The notes under the pieces were generated by a model. It searched no databases, was not told the origin of the DNA, and saw only the letters and a list, made by a program, of their open reading frames with translations. Positions 23,395 through 34,120 of a stretch of DNA of 60,000 bases are shown in pieces. The stretch comes from Adiantum capillus-veneris (Eukaryota; Streptophyta; Polypodiopsida; Polypodiales; Pteridaceae): NCBI GenBank assembly GCA_014529385.2, contig CM043942.1, positions 59,575,184 to 59,635,183 of the forward strand, in the 5' to 3' direction. A program made the position numbers and the translations under genes. How positions within the stretch are numbered: position 1 is the first letter of the stretch; every line of letters starts with the position of its first letter.

Positions 23395-24590
23395 GGAAGA
23401 ATTCACATTTCTTTTGATTGATAAAAATCTTGTTCTCCCTCAAAGCGTGAAAAATAACTTGGAGATGTTGATTGTGTTCCTCCAAGGACCTGGAGTAGAT
23501 GGTGATATCACCAAAGAACACTCTAGTGAATTTGTGATAGTGTCTAGAGATTTTATCCATTAAACAATTGAACGTGGCTAGTGCATTAGTCAAGCCAAAA
23601 GGCATGACTAGATATTCATAAAGACCAAACATTGTACAAAAAGTAGTCTTTAGGATATCTTCATTCACTATCCTTATTTGATGATAGGCACTTTTAAGGT
23701 CAACCCTATTGAAGTAGGTAAAGCCTTGTAGCTTATCAAACATACCTTCTCCCCGTAGTACAGGAAATTTGTTTCTGATAGTGATATGGTTTGGTGCGTG
23801 ATAATCCACACACATGTGGTATGTACCATCTTTCTTTTGCACTAAAAGGACTAGAGAACAAAAGAGAGAGGAGCTATGCCTCACCATCCTTTTATCTATC
23901 TGTTCTTGTACTTGCCTCACGATCTCCTCTTATTGACCTTGGGAAACTTGATAAGAAGGCTTGGTAGGCGGTGAGCTTCTTGGTAGGAGCTCAATTCAAT
24001 TGGTCATCATCCCCTTATTTTGGAGGTAATTCCATAGGGATATGATCAATGAACACATGTTGGAATCCTTTTAGGACATTAGACAAGTCTAACTCTTCTT
24101 GATTCCTACCATTTACATTTGATGAAAAATTAGGACCTTTTAGGGACTCTTTGACAAGAATCATGTACGCACAAATTGAGCTTTTCATTGATTTGTCAAA
24201 AGCAGGAGAATTTACAAGTGGTATAGTATGACTAGACTCACTAGCACCTATATACATGCTCTTTTCTCTGTAGATGAAGTAGATTCTCCTTTCAAGGAAC
24301 TTCACGTTGGTAGCCATGCAGTTGAACCGTGGTGCCCCTAAGATAACATCCTCATATTGGAGAGGAGAGATGAAAAATCCTTCTTTGTCGACGTAGCTTT
24401 GGACATAGAGACTCAACTTCCCAATCAAGGGAGTAACAGAGGCTTGTTGTCCATTGAATGTTGCATTGGCAATTACAATGTCTCCCATCTCAAAAGCGTG
24501 AAAGCCCAACTTAGTGACCATTTATGTTGATATGAATTTGTGAGTAGAGATAGGGTCAAACAAGATGAAGGCATCATGCTCCCTTACCTT
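23395..24590 (-). pseudogene. G1 reverse transcriptase and protease (broken)
   Basis: RT (23920-23395): K-K-D-G-T-Y-H-M-C-V-D-Y, F-D-K-L-Q-G-F-T-Y-F-N-R-V-D-L-K-S-A-Y-H-Q-I and L-V-M-P-F-G-L-T-N-A. The catalytic box, normally F-F-D-D-I, reads F-F-G-D-I. The frame runs into the G2 target duplication at Q-K-K-C-E-F-F. Upstream (24590-24015) is a gypsy protease with F-D-P-I-S-T-H where D-x-G-S-T-H is usual, a stop, then V-T-P-L-I-G-K-L and V-I-L-G-A-P. Both active sites are altered. Confidence 0.87.
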
Positions 24591-26033
24591 TCCTCAAGCA
24601 AAGGAGAGAGGTGCCTTTGAAATAAGCATCCTCTTTTGGATCTTCGATTGTGGAAGCTCTAGGAGTTACATTGCGGGCATTTCTCTTGGGGCAAGAACGA
24701 TAGCCATGTCCTTGCTCCCCACACTTAAAACATTTATGGTCCTTACAAAAATATTCAAGATCTTTAGGAGAGAGTTTATTTTTACCTTTGTACACTCCCT
24801 TCTCCTTGGACCGATTGTTGTTGTTGTTGTTGTTGTTGTTGGAATTACCTCAGGAAAAATTTTGGGCACTAGTTTTTCCCTTTGCATCACTTTTGTCTTT
24901 GCTTTCCAAGGTTTGGCATTCCTTCTAGCCCCTTGTTGGAAATTGATGTGCGAAGCAACCATGGTGTGGTGGATTACTTCGGTGATAGAACCAGGCCGTT
25001 GGGAGTTGACGTATTTGGACATATCTTCAGGTAATCCCCCACATAAATGTTTCTTTTTTGCAAGAAAATCTTTCTTTTGAAAGACAGTAGCCTTGAGATG
25101 TAAATCTCAAAACTTGTCCACATATTTGTTGATAGACTCATGGGAGAGAAGCTTCAAACTCCACCATTCGGTAAGCACTTTGTCCTTTGCATCACTTGCA
25201 AGGAATTGCTTCATGATGGAAACCCGTAAATTTTTCCATGTCTGTGGGGTTTCAGTATTGCCACAAAGGCTAACCCACCATTGACAATCATATTTTTCGA
25301 AGTGCATAGATACATGAAGTAGCCTAGAGGACTCTTTGAAGCCCTCATCTCCAAAGACCACATCAAATTGCTGGATGAAGGCCAATACTTTGTCAGGAGC
25401 ACCAAAAGTGCCATCATAGTTGAGAAAAGAGATACTCTTTCCTCCCTCTTTGAACCTCTTGAGCTTTTGGGACCTTTGGCATGCAGGGTAAGATATGGGA
25501 TGTCCTCCCCTCTTGTATTCTCTAGGAGAATAGATAATTCTTTCGTCAGAAGAGGAGGAAGGTGAAGAAGAAGGAGAAGAGGGTGACCTCTTTCTTGCCT
25601 TTCTCTTCCTTTGTTTCCTCTCTTCCCTTTCAAAATGACGAGGAGAAGGACTGTGGGTTGAACGTTTCCTCTTGGGAGGAGTGGGCGATCGTCTAAACCA
25701 CCTTTTTTGTGGATCCACATCTTCAAAGGAGCTGAGGGATTTGCTTCTTTCTCATTCTTTGGATTCCTCCTCTCTTATGGGAGAGAGTCTTCTTCTGGGA
25801 TTCTCATCAAGAGGTCTCCTAAGCTATCTCTCCTCTTGGAGAGGAAGGGAAATCCCATAAGCACAAAGTTGTTGAGTAGTTTTGGCCTACAAAGAAGGTT
25901 TGTCCATAGCTTGGTGCAACCCAATAATAAGATAATTGACAAACATGGGGGCATCATCATTAGCATCTTCATGTGAAAAATCAAAGTTATCAATGTTCAT
26001 TCTACTCTCTTGGTTATTGTCATCCATGCTCAT
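24574..26033 (-). pseudogene. G1 gag (broken)
   Basis: It starts at a methionine near 26033 with an acidic N-terminus (M-S-M-D-D-N-N-Q-E-S-R). An Arg/Ser/Pro-rich basic stretch follows (25718-25500), then the gag domain, including L-A-F-I-Q-Q-F-D and W-K-N-L-R-V (25500-25107). A run of about eight threonines lies near 24830. The zinc knuckle C-F-K-C-G-E-Q-G-H-G-Y-R-S-C lies in 24795-24574. Stops and frame changes occur near 25890 and 25107. The family is close to G3. Confidence 0.85.
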
Positions 26034-26084
26034 TAAACTTATGTATAGATTTCTTTGTGCTTGTATCCTCACTGTAAAGTGTGA

Positions 26085-26391
26085 GCTTTGTCCTAAGGTG
26101 TGAGTCAAGGAGAGGAGAGTGTATTTATCCCACATACTGTGGAGCAAGGCTGTAGAGCTACTTAAAGATCATTTCTTGAATCAATAAACAACAACTCATT
26201 TTGCACTACATGCTTGTCTATGGTGAGCGTGTGCTAAGCTAAGTCAATACTCAAGATTGTGTTTATGAGTCCAAGCTAATCTATCTTGGAACCTAATTCA
26301 CTTGAGTGATAAGCTTTCTTACACACACTCACACACTTGCACCATGTTTCTCTTACATCCACCATAGCTAGCATGATCCCAAAACCTAACA
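26085..26391 (+). repeat. LTR end of an unidentified plus-strand element
   Basis: The sequence ends AAAACCTAACA and is followed two bases later by a perfect TGGTATCAGAGC PBS, so an LTR ends at 26391. A start near TGTGAGCTTTGTCC (about 26085) would give roughly 300 bp, but the left edge is a guess because no second copy is in the window. It may have truncated the right end of G1. Confidence 0.55.
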
Positions 26392-26393
26392 TT

Positions 26394-26405
26394 TGGTATC
26401 AGAGC
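26394..26405 (+). promoter_or_regulatory. Initiator methionine tRNA-type primer-binding site
   Basis: TGGTATCAGAGC on the plus strand, just after an LTR-like end. It points away from G1, so it belongs to a different element. Confidence 0.8.
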
Positions 26406-27929
26406 TATGGTGTGCTAGCTAGGATTTTCATTATGCATTAGTGTGTGTTAATCATTAGCATCTCCATTAGATCGATTAGCACTTCATTATCATGGCCCAT
26501 TAACATTCTTCATGATTAGTTGCATCTCACTAATAAGGCCTTAATCTAGTTATGTGTGGGCATGTCCTTGGTACACCCAAGAGGCCACTACCCTCCATGG
26601 CTAGATAGGTTTGATTAGGGAAAAGATTAGCATCCAATTTTTGCATTTCTAAGTCACTTTTGTGTCAAATTTTAAGTGATTTTCACCTCCAATTAATCTC
26701 TCCATTTTCGCAATTGCCTAACAACACTCACATCCTATCGAAGTGCTTCTCATTAGCTTTCCATAGAGCCTTTCAACTCTGCAATCTGAGCTCAGAAACG
26801 CCTTAAACTCCATCCCCAATTTTTTACTAAAAAAGGGTGTGTGTGTGTGTGTGTGTGTTTGTGTGGGAGAAGCCCTGCAGAACCGAATTCAAATATCCTA
26901 TTTTTGGTGTATTCCTCATGTGGAGCCCAATGGGCCCCTTGGCTTAGCTTGAAGCACTTTATTTAGGAAACCTTGGAAGGTCGTGGGTTCAACAAGTTAC
27001 GCGCGCAAGGCCGGCGGACTTCAAAATTGCGGCAAACTTCAATTTTTCCTTCAAGCGGGTCCGCCACACCGACCGGCTAGAAAGTCTACCGCCCTTCTCT
27101 GGCGTCCGTCCGGTGGCTTTTCTCATTAGCTAGCGACCGACTGCATGGAGCTCGCCCCTCCGACCGGCCGCCACGGAACTCAACCCCAACCGCTCAACCG
27201 CTTTTCAAGGCGTTTTGGGGTCCGCAAGAGAGCAGTCACGCACAGAAAATCTTCAACGCCGACCCGCGTTTGCCCGACCTGCCCGAAAATCTGCCCGCCG
27301 CCCGGTGTGCGGCCGCCGCGTGCCCAAGCTTCCCGAAGCCCTTTTCTATTAAAATGCCCTATCCCACCACGCTCTAAGAGCTCCTTCCCGTAGCCATCCC
27401 TATCCCCAACTTGTAAGAGCCATTTCCCATGGCCTAAGGCTTTGAAGCCTCCCAAGCCACAAAGTTTTTCAAATGCCACTAGTGTCTTAAAACATCATTC
27501 CCACCGACTACCAGCAGCATTGAGCACTCCAAGAGTCCCAAAGCTCTCCTTCCCGCACTCACTCGAGAGCTCCAAGGCAAGTACATCAAAGCTACATCAA
27601 AGTTTTCAAAGCCTTCCAAAAGACATTCAAAGGCGGATATTATCGCGCTTCAAAAGGCATCTCCAAGCCAAATACGCCAAGGTAAAACAAAGCTGTGAAG
27701 GGTGACTTCACCTCAAGTGAAGAGGTACTTCACATTTTGTTAAAAGGATATTAAAATTAGAATCTTGTAGAAGCCAAGCACAATAACTTGCAAATAAATT
27801 TTTTTCTATCATCAATTGTGCACCGTGAAAAGAGGCAGACACTGGCTAGGAGAGTCTCGTAAGCTAAGACCCCTCTATTGGCACAGATGGGGGACAAGGG
27901 AATAGAAAAATAGATTAGATTCCTAATGA
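26406..27929 (+). other. Non-coding interior of a truncated LTR element, no gene seen
   Basis: No retroviral-type domain is readable on either strand. It contains a (TG)n run at 26836-26862, a tRNA-like stretch at 26931-26992, and a GC-rich patch at about 26995-27330. Two short proline- or lysine-rich open frames (27145-27393, 27442-27705) have no recognisable domain and look like by-products of composition. It could be the interior of a non-autonomous LTR element. Confidence 0.5.
26931..26992 (+). repeat. tRNA-like Pol III head, possible SINE relic
   Basis: TGGCTTAGCTTG (26939-26950) fits an internal A box. GGTCGTGGGTTCAA about 45 bases later fits the start of a B box, the usual tRNA spacing. 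The last B-box bases are off consensus and there is no full tRNA fold by eye, so it is at most a relic. Confidence 0.4.
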
Positions 27930-28302
27930 GCAAAACAAGAGTGCTTGGATGGAGAGAGCAACAAAAAGCATAACACCTAGTTAGATAGGCATGAACAATG
28001 CTTCAAAAGAGAAGAGAAATTAAGATATTGATAGCATTTGAGGACGGATTTACATGGAGCCGGTCCCTCCTCCACGGTCCCCCCTCCAAAAGGCTTTGTA
28101 TTATAGGTTTCCCCTTCAAGGGAGAGATTTTACAATACAATTCTTTGTGTTCCTTCAATAACTAGCTAGTGCAATGAAGATGGAATCTTCAAGTACTGAG
28201 AAAACACTTTAAAACACAACATCAATCCCTTGTTGGTCTCGGAACCGGTCTAGGAACCAAGACCTCACACACCTTCGAAGATGGTGAGAGCTAGTGGGGT
28301 AT

Positions 28303-29054
28303 CATAAGGAAAATTTTGAACTCATTTTTGGGCCTTTGAAGAGTGCCACATCATCAAAGTTGTACAAAAGAAAGCAACCCGGTAGACCCCTCTAAATATT
28401 GCTTAGAACCCCATGATATGACCTATCATTGGAAAGTTCTTGAAAAATGGATTCTAAAGAGCCAAGGTCCAAAAAGTTTGGATGAATTCTATGAATGTTA
28501 TGCCATTTTTTTTCAATCAACCAGGTTTTGTTACCGTTACGGTAATCTAAAATCACCTTTTTCTAGATCTACATGAAGGCAATGTCCGATACATGCATGC
28601 TATACATCAACAGATAGCATTTGAAGAGTAGATTCTAAATATCCAACCTCCGACAAGTTTGGATCTTATTTGCAAAAAAATTACCAATCCCCACTTTTTG
28701 AAAGCTATGCCACATCAACAATTCTTACAGGGTGAAAGCATGTTAACCTGTCGCGCTTTTTGTGCTAGTTAGCAGTTTCAAGTTAGCACATCTTAGAAAA
28801 GTTGGGCGTCTGGTAAATTTTTTACAAATAATATCAAAATTTGTCAGAGGTTGTACATTTGGATTCCTTGTTTCAAGTGCTTTCTATTGATATATCATAT
28901 GTCATAGATCTTGGAGATGTAGCTCAAGTTATTGTACTAGTTAGCATATGTCAAAATTGTGCTAGTTAGCATTGTCCGGAACATGAAAAAGCATGATAGG
29001 TTAACATGATATCACCCTACAAGGCCCATTTTTGAGTCCAAACTTTTCCTAATG
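28303..29054. mobile_element. Non-autonomous TIR element (about 750 bp) with a nested MITE
   Basis: The ends CATAAGGAAAA and its inverted partner TTTTCCTAATG extend for about 30-34 bp as imperfect inverted repeats, reaching GGGCCTT inward. The equivalent site in the other G3 LTR copies is uninterrupted, so this is an insertion. There is no coding capacity. The target duplication is unclear (0 to 3 bp), so the superfamily is open. A 288-bp MITE sits at its right end. Confidence 0.7.
28730..29017. mobile_element. MITE (288 bp), copy 1
   Basis: Inverted ends GGGTGAAAGCATGTTAAC and GTTAACATGATATCACCC are flanked by TACA on both sides (28726-28729, 29018-29021). A homologous copy in reverse orientation is at 45226-45501. 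There is no ORF. A 4-bp duplication is unusual, and the edges could be off by a base. Confidence 0.72.
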
Positions 29055-29753
29055 GAGAGTAGATTGAGAGGAAGAAGGAGTACTCTTACGAGAAAGAAGT
29101 ATATATCCTCACATAATCACTCATAAAATCTTAGCATAGCGTAGTAATTAGCTTGGTAGAGGAGATGAGCATTCATTGAAGCTGGGCTCTTGGTTGGATT
29201 TGCATCACAAAGCCAAGAGTTGGTGGTGTAGGCTTCCTTTCTCACCAACTTGGAGTAGAGGTTGAGCTTTACATTAAAGCTTGAGAAGGAGAGAGAGAGT
29301 CTTCTTTGCTTCACACACGAGCTAGTGTGCGTGTGTGTGGAATAATGCCTTCGCAAATCAGCCCCCTCCTCATCTTGGTTGACCCCTCTTGCTAATTCCT
29401 CTTGTTGGCTTCCCATTGGACTTTCCAATCTTAGCCAATAGGATTTAAGTGGTCAAATGAAGAGCCTTCTGACAAGTGTCCCTCTTTCCCCTTTAGAGAG
29501 AGCTTAGGTAACTAGCTTAATTCATTTAAATCCCCATTGGACGTTTTTCCTTCTAGACAATAGGAATTAAGCAAGCCATTGGGCTGCTTATTCTATTGGA
29601 CCCCTTGGCAGGCTATCCAATAATCATCAAGGAGACTTAATTTCCATTGGTTCTTTCTATAAAGTGTTTTTAAACTAATTAGAATAAATTTACTCTATTC
29701 AAATTCTCATTGGTCCACCTCTACGGTCATCCTCCAATAGGATTTGAATACAC

Positions 29754-31029
29754 TGATCCGAGCCTATCACAAATTTTTGTTTATCATATTTTGTTGGTTT
29801 TCCTTGCTTCTAGAGGTTTACAATAAAAGAAAGAGTGAGAACAACCTCTTGGAAAAATTTAAAAAAAATGATTTTTTCTTGACTAGTTCACCGGAGGTGA
29901 AAGGTAGAGGGAGAACCTAGTGGTAAAGGGAAGGGAAAATATGTAAATGTGAAAAGAAAAGATATGATGTGGTTGTGGAGCCATGCACCCATGATTCAAG
30001 GGTCATGAGTGGCTCATATCATCATGGCTTTGGAGCCATATGATGATTCAAACAAATGGGACCCAAGTGGAAGACTTGGTAAAGGAAGAAACCAGGCACA
30101 TGATTTTGTTGAATTTTTAAAAAATACTTCCACTCCGATCCAAGAAAAGTTGTCTTCATCAAAGTTGTAACTGACGAGCTGAAGATTCTGGCCATATTTT
30201 TTTTATAATTTTTGCATCTATGGTCTAGGAGATATGGCCAAAATGGTGGGTGGCAGTTTTTTCAACTGTGGTGGAGACCACCCCCCTACCTCTACACACA
30301 CACACCCTTCCTTTTCCACATTGAGACCTTCTTTAAAATCAGCCATTAGTCTTCTCACCCTCCTCTCCTTCCTCCTCTCTCTCAAGCTCAAATACCCATC
30401 AAAGTTCCTCTTCTAATCACCTCTCAAGTCATGCTTAATCTTGTTGTAATTCATAAGTTCTCACTCAACCCCTTTCTATTATTACTAGATATGTATTGAT
30501 TTTATGTAGATTCTTTACATTTTAAAATAAGGAAGCTCTTGGACTCAAGCTATGGAGGAAGGAGTGAAGACAACACAAGTGATGATGGAGCTAATTGGTC
30601 AACAAATCACTTGGAAGGAGCTTCTTCATTGGTTGAATGTCCCTAATCAAGCCTCATTTGTACAAATTACACTTGTATCTTAACCTCACTCCTAATCACT
30701 CTCTTTCCTATATAAAGAGGCCTTCCCCTTTGTAATTTCAAGCCTCCCTCAGCCCATTGAGCCTTTGTATCACTCACCATGATCCCATAAGCTCATTCAT
30801 TCACTCTATTCTTGCACATTCTAGAGTGCAAATTGTTTCATGCTAGTAACCTCTCCTCCTCTTACTTATGTTAATTAAGAGAAATGTTTTATATGCGTGT
30901 GAGAGTGCTTGATGTGATCTTGGCTAATCCTTGAGTGATTGTTTGGTAATCTATATGCTATTTTTGTTGGGAGTGTTTGAAGTCATCCATTCCTTGTACA
31001 CACACCACGGTTAATGCTTCATTCATAGT

Positions 31030-31066
<37 letters not shown>

Positions 31067-31184
31067 TCGTGTAGCGGTCCTAGTTCACGCTTCCAAGACT
31101 AGGTGGTGCCCTCATCTCATTTCCCTTGTGGCGCAATGGAGTTTGTTTTGGTGTAGAGGCCGCCATTCCAAATTTCCTTCGTCA
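29754..31184 (+). repeat. Solo LTR of a G2-like gypsy family (1431 bp)
   Basis: It runs from TGATCCGAGCC to CCTTCGTCA with ACAC on both sides (29750-29753, 31185-31188), and interrupts the G3 LTR at a site that is intact in 41230-41250. Its 3' end (a CT tract, then GTGGTGCCCTC, then GGTGTAGAGGC) parallels the end of the G2 LTRs. A TATATAAAG box lies near 30710 and could be the LTR promoter. The short open frame at 30234-30416 has no recognisable domain. Confidence 0.72.
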
Positions 31185-31625
31185 ACACTTTGGGGGGCAA
31201 CTAAGCTAGGAACATGACATGTGTCCACTAGGCCCTTTATGTAGAGGGGAGCCTTTGAGTGTGTGTGTGTGTGTGTTATCTCACCTCTTTCTCTCTCTCC
31301 CCCTACCTTTAGGACTCACCCCCTCCCTTTTAGGGATCTAGGAAGACTTTGTGTTCAATTACAAAGCATCCAATTTCCTTAAGCTTGACCATTTGGACTT
31401 ACCCTTTGAAATTTGGAACCTTAGCATTTTGGAAGTCTTAATGGGCTGAACCCTAGGTCTTTGAGGCACATTGCTTGCACATTGCTCTTTTTCAGATGGT
31501 CCCCCTTTGGATCCCTAGTTTTCCTTCTTTGGATCCCTACTATAGCCAGTCGGCTAGCCCTACCAATAATATAGCTTTTTCGCCCCTGGTACTTCCCCAT
31601 ATTAAATGATTTTCTCGATTTCCAA

Positions 31626-33330
31626 AAGAGGCCTCTCTCCAATTTGGGAAGAAGAAGAGGTTCCGTACGAAGGGCTCAAATACCTACTACTTAAAGATGC
31701 ATCTCCTTCTCAAAGTAGAACTTAAGAGCCCCCACGAGAAGAGCGAGAAAGAAGTGAGTTTCCTGCCACCTTGGCGGAGATGGCTTTGCGAAGACAACGG
31801 GCTAAACACTATCCCCATCACCCCCTAAACGTAGAAGACCAACACACAATTCTCCACACCATAGTTCAAAGGGGGATGACAGAAAACAAGAGAAGAAAAT
31901 TTTGAGAAATAGGTCACCCTATTCTCCATCTTCTTTATCCTCTTCGTCTTATGAAGAAAAGTGATGGTGCAGACAGGGAGGAACAAGCTTAAGGCAAGAA
32001 AAAGGAAAGAAAGAGGTCACTTTTTCTCCATCTTCTTCAAATTCTTTGTCTTCCGAGGAGAACGGCGTTGTAAATTTTCATCCACCAAAAAGAGGCCATA
32101 GTAAATCCAATGCCGCATGGAAGAGGCCGTCCAAGCTCAAGAAGGTCAAAGAGGGAGGGAAGAACACCTCTTTCCTTATGCACAATGGCACCTTTTGTGC
32201 TACAGATAAAGTCTTGGCCTTTATTCAACAATTCAACGTGGCGTTAGGAGATGAGGGCTAGTCCTCAAAGCTACCATGTAGTTGTGCATTTTCAAAAGTC
32301 CGCCATGCAATGGCGGTCTAGACTACGGGCAAACCATGAAATTCCACAAACATGGAAATCTTTAAGAGCTTCCATCATAAAGTAGTTTTTGGCTGCCGAT
32401 GCCAAAGACAAAATACTCACCGAATTGTGAAGCTTGAAGCTCTCTCCCTACAAATCTATTCACAAGTATGTAGACAAGTTTTAGGACTTACATCTCAAAG
32501 CCACTCTCTTCAAAAAGATGGATTTTGGAGAGCAAAAACAACAATTTTGTGCGGGTCAAATTGAAGATGTGGTGGAGTATGTAAACTTCCAAAGGCCACA
32601 CACCATATCTACGGTCATGCACCATACCATGGTGGCTGCACGAATCCATTTCCAACAAGGGGCTAAGAAAAATAGTAATCCCACAAAGAACAAGGACCGT
32701 AACAATGAGCCTAAGGGGAAGGACAATGTCTAAAAGTCTTCTGAAGGCAATGCCAACAATAAAAAAGCTAAGGAGAAGGGATTTTATAAAGGTAAAAATA
32801 AAATCTCTCTTGAAGATCTTGAGCGTTATCGTAAAGATAACCGCTGTTTCAAGTGCGGGGAGCAAGGGCATGCCTATCGTGCTTGCCCCCACAAGAATAC
32901 ATGAAATGAGCCTCTTCGAGCTACCTTGGTCAAAATCAAAGAAGAGGAAGTTCACCACAAAGGATCTCCTCTATGCCATGCTTGGGGAAAGGTAAGAGAA
33001 CATGATGCTTTTATTCTCTTTGACCGTGGTTCTACTCACAATTTCATATCCATAGAGTTGGCCACCAAGCTGGGCATCCAAGTCTATGAGATGGGAGATG
33101 TCCTACCCGCCGATGGTGATTTCAAGGGGCAATAAGCTTCAGTCACTCCCTTAATTGGGAAATTGAGGCTCCATGTCCAAAGCTATCTGGACAAAGAGGA
33201 CTTCTTATATCTCCTCTCGAGCATGAGGATGTACTCCTAGGGGCACCATGGTCTGATCGCATGGCTGCCAATGTTAAATTCCCAAAAAGCAAAATCTACT
33301 TTAAGTTCAAGGAAAAACATGTGATGGCAG
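31626..33330 (+). pseudogene. G3-family gag and protease fragment
   Basis: The gag leader matches the reverse complement of 43885-44040. The gag domain contains L-A-F-I-Q-Q-F-N (32046-32261). The zinc knuckle C-F-K-C-G-E-Q-G-H-A-Y-R-A-C is at 32845-32886. The protease start L-F-D-R-G-S-T-H-N-F-I-S is near 33020, then V-T-P-L-I-G-K-L. The active-site motif D-x-G-S is kept here, unlike in G1. Homology stops near 33330, before RT. Frame breaks occur near 32260, 32735 and 33135. Confidence 0.8.
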
Positions 33331-33542
33331 GATTTTGCAGCCGTGTGCGGGGTTTGTGACTCTAATTATATTGACAAGTGCATGAGCAAGCTGCAAGAGA
33401 CTCAGAGAGTCGGTAGAGGAAGGGTATACATACTTTTGAGCATGGAAGCAAACCAAGCTAGACCCTTTTGCCTACATGTAGCTTTGTGACCCACTGGACA
33501 CGATGGTGCCTCTTTTAACCAAGAAAAGTATGCGCACTTAAT

Positions 33543-33657
<115 letters not shown>

Positions 33658-33829
33658 AACTTTTGAGTTGCTCTAGTTCGACACAAAAATTTCAGAGGGC
33701 AAAATAACACACTTACAAGTCTGCTAATGCTAGAGTAAAATTCTCAAGGTTTAGTGTAGAAATGAAGACAAAGACACCTTGAAGGGATTTTTACAATTAC
33801 TAATAATTATAATTAGCCTTACATCACGC

Positions 33830-34120
33830 TCTGATATCACTTGTAAGTCTAGTAATTATGGAGGATAATAAGTTGTTGCGTTCATAATTAGAACATTAAG
33901 TTAACAAGCTAGTTAAAATTACACAAGAAAGCCAAGTACAAAATAACACAAAATACGTAGGTTGATCAGTTTATTATTTGTACAATGCTTCTCCATTTAT
34001 AGATGGAGTAATACATGCAAGTAGTGGAGGTGGAATATGCTAATGCATCCACATAGGTACCTAGGTGTAATGTGCATGAGGAGCTTTAGGACAAGTGTCT
34101 GCTCCATATGGCATGCTAGG
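33830..34120 (-). repeat. Probable minus-strand copia PBS and LTR fragment
   Basis: The plus strand reads GCTCTGATATCACT before TGTAAGTCTAGTA, so the minus strand has an LTR ending in ACA and an initiator methionine-type PBS with one mismatch. The minus-strand CTATAAATGG near 34000 fits an LTR TATA box. The far edge is not defined and no second LTR is visible. Confidence 0.45.

Larger units (their letters stand above)
1..26033 (-). mobile_element. G1: outermost Ty3/gypsy element, split by two nested insertions and running off the left edge
   Basis: Gypsy-type coding remnants lie in the correct minus-strand order: gag (26033-24574), protease and RT (24590-23395), RNase H (7049-6560), integrase (6400-5593), and a last integrase scrap at 181-1. 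The RT reading resumes at 7049 directly where it breaks off at 23395. The integrase likewise resumes at 181 where it breaks off at 5593. Target duplications stand at both breaks, so one element was split by later insertions. No G1 LTR is visible: the 3' end lies beyond base 1, and on the right the sequence switches to an unrelated plus-strand LTR. Many stops and frameshifts make it a relic. Residue patterns resemble plant chromoviruses, but no chromodomain falls in the window, so the lineage is a guess. Confidence 0.85.
27930..31368 (-). repeat. G3-family LTR (copy R1), truncated at its 3' end and carrying two insertions
   Basis: It shares long stretches, in reverse orientation, with 40112-41166 and 44218-45205, the LTR of the G3 gypsy family. 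The match is broken by a TIR element at 28303-29054 and by a solo LTR at 29754-31184; comparison with the other copies shows both as clean insertions. On the plus strand it ends ACAAAGCA, the mirror of the TGCTTTGT that opens the LTR. Bases 31369-31440 match the sequence upstream of copy R2 and are probably the 3' untranslated region. Confidence 0.75.

Noticed and set aside
24666-25022. Threonine-run ORF on the minus strand suggesting a Thr-rich protein
   Set aside because: It lies inside G1 gag in a shifted frame; the run comes from a short GTT repeat within the gag linker.
26931-26992. Functional tRNA gene
   Set aside because: The B box is incomplete, an acceptor stem could not be paired by eye and no oligo-T terminator follows at the right place; kept only as a tRNA-like relic.
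27145-27705. Proline/arginine-rich plus-strand ORFs as a host gene
   Set aside because: They follow from local GC-rich composition; no domain, and the reverse strand is equally open.
28730-29017. CACTA-type identity for the small MITE
   Set aside because: The ends are GGGTGA rather than CACTA and the duplication looks like 4 bp, not 3.
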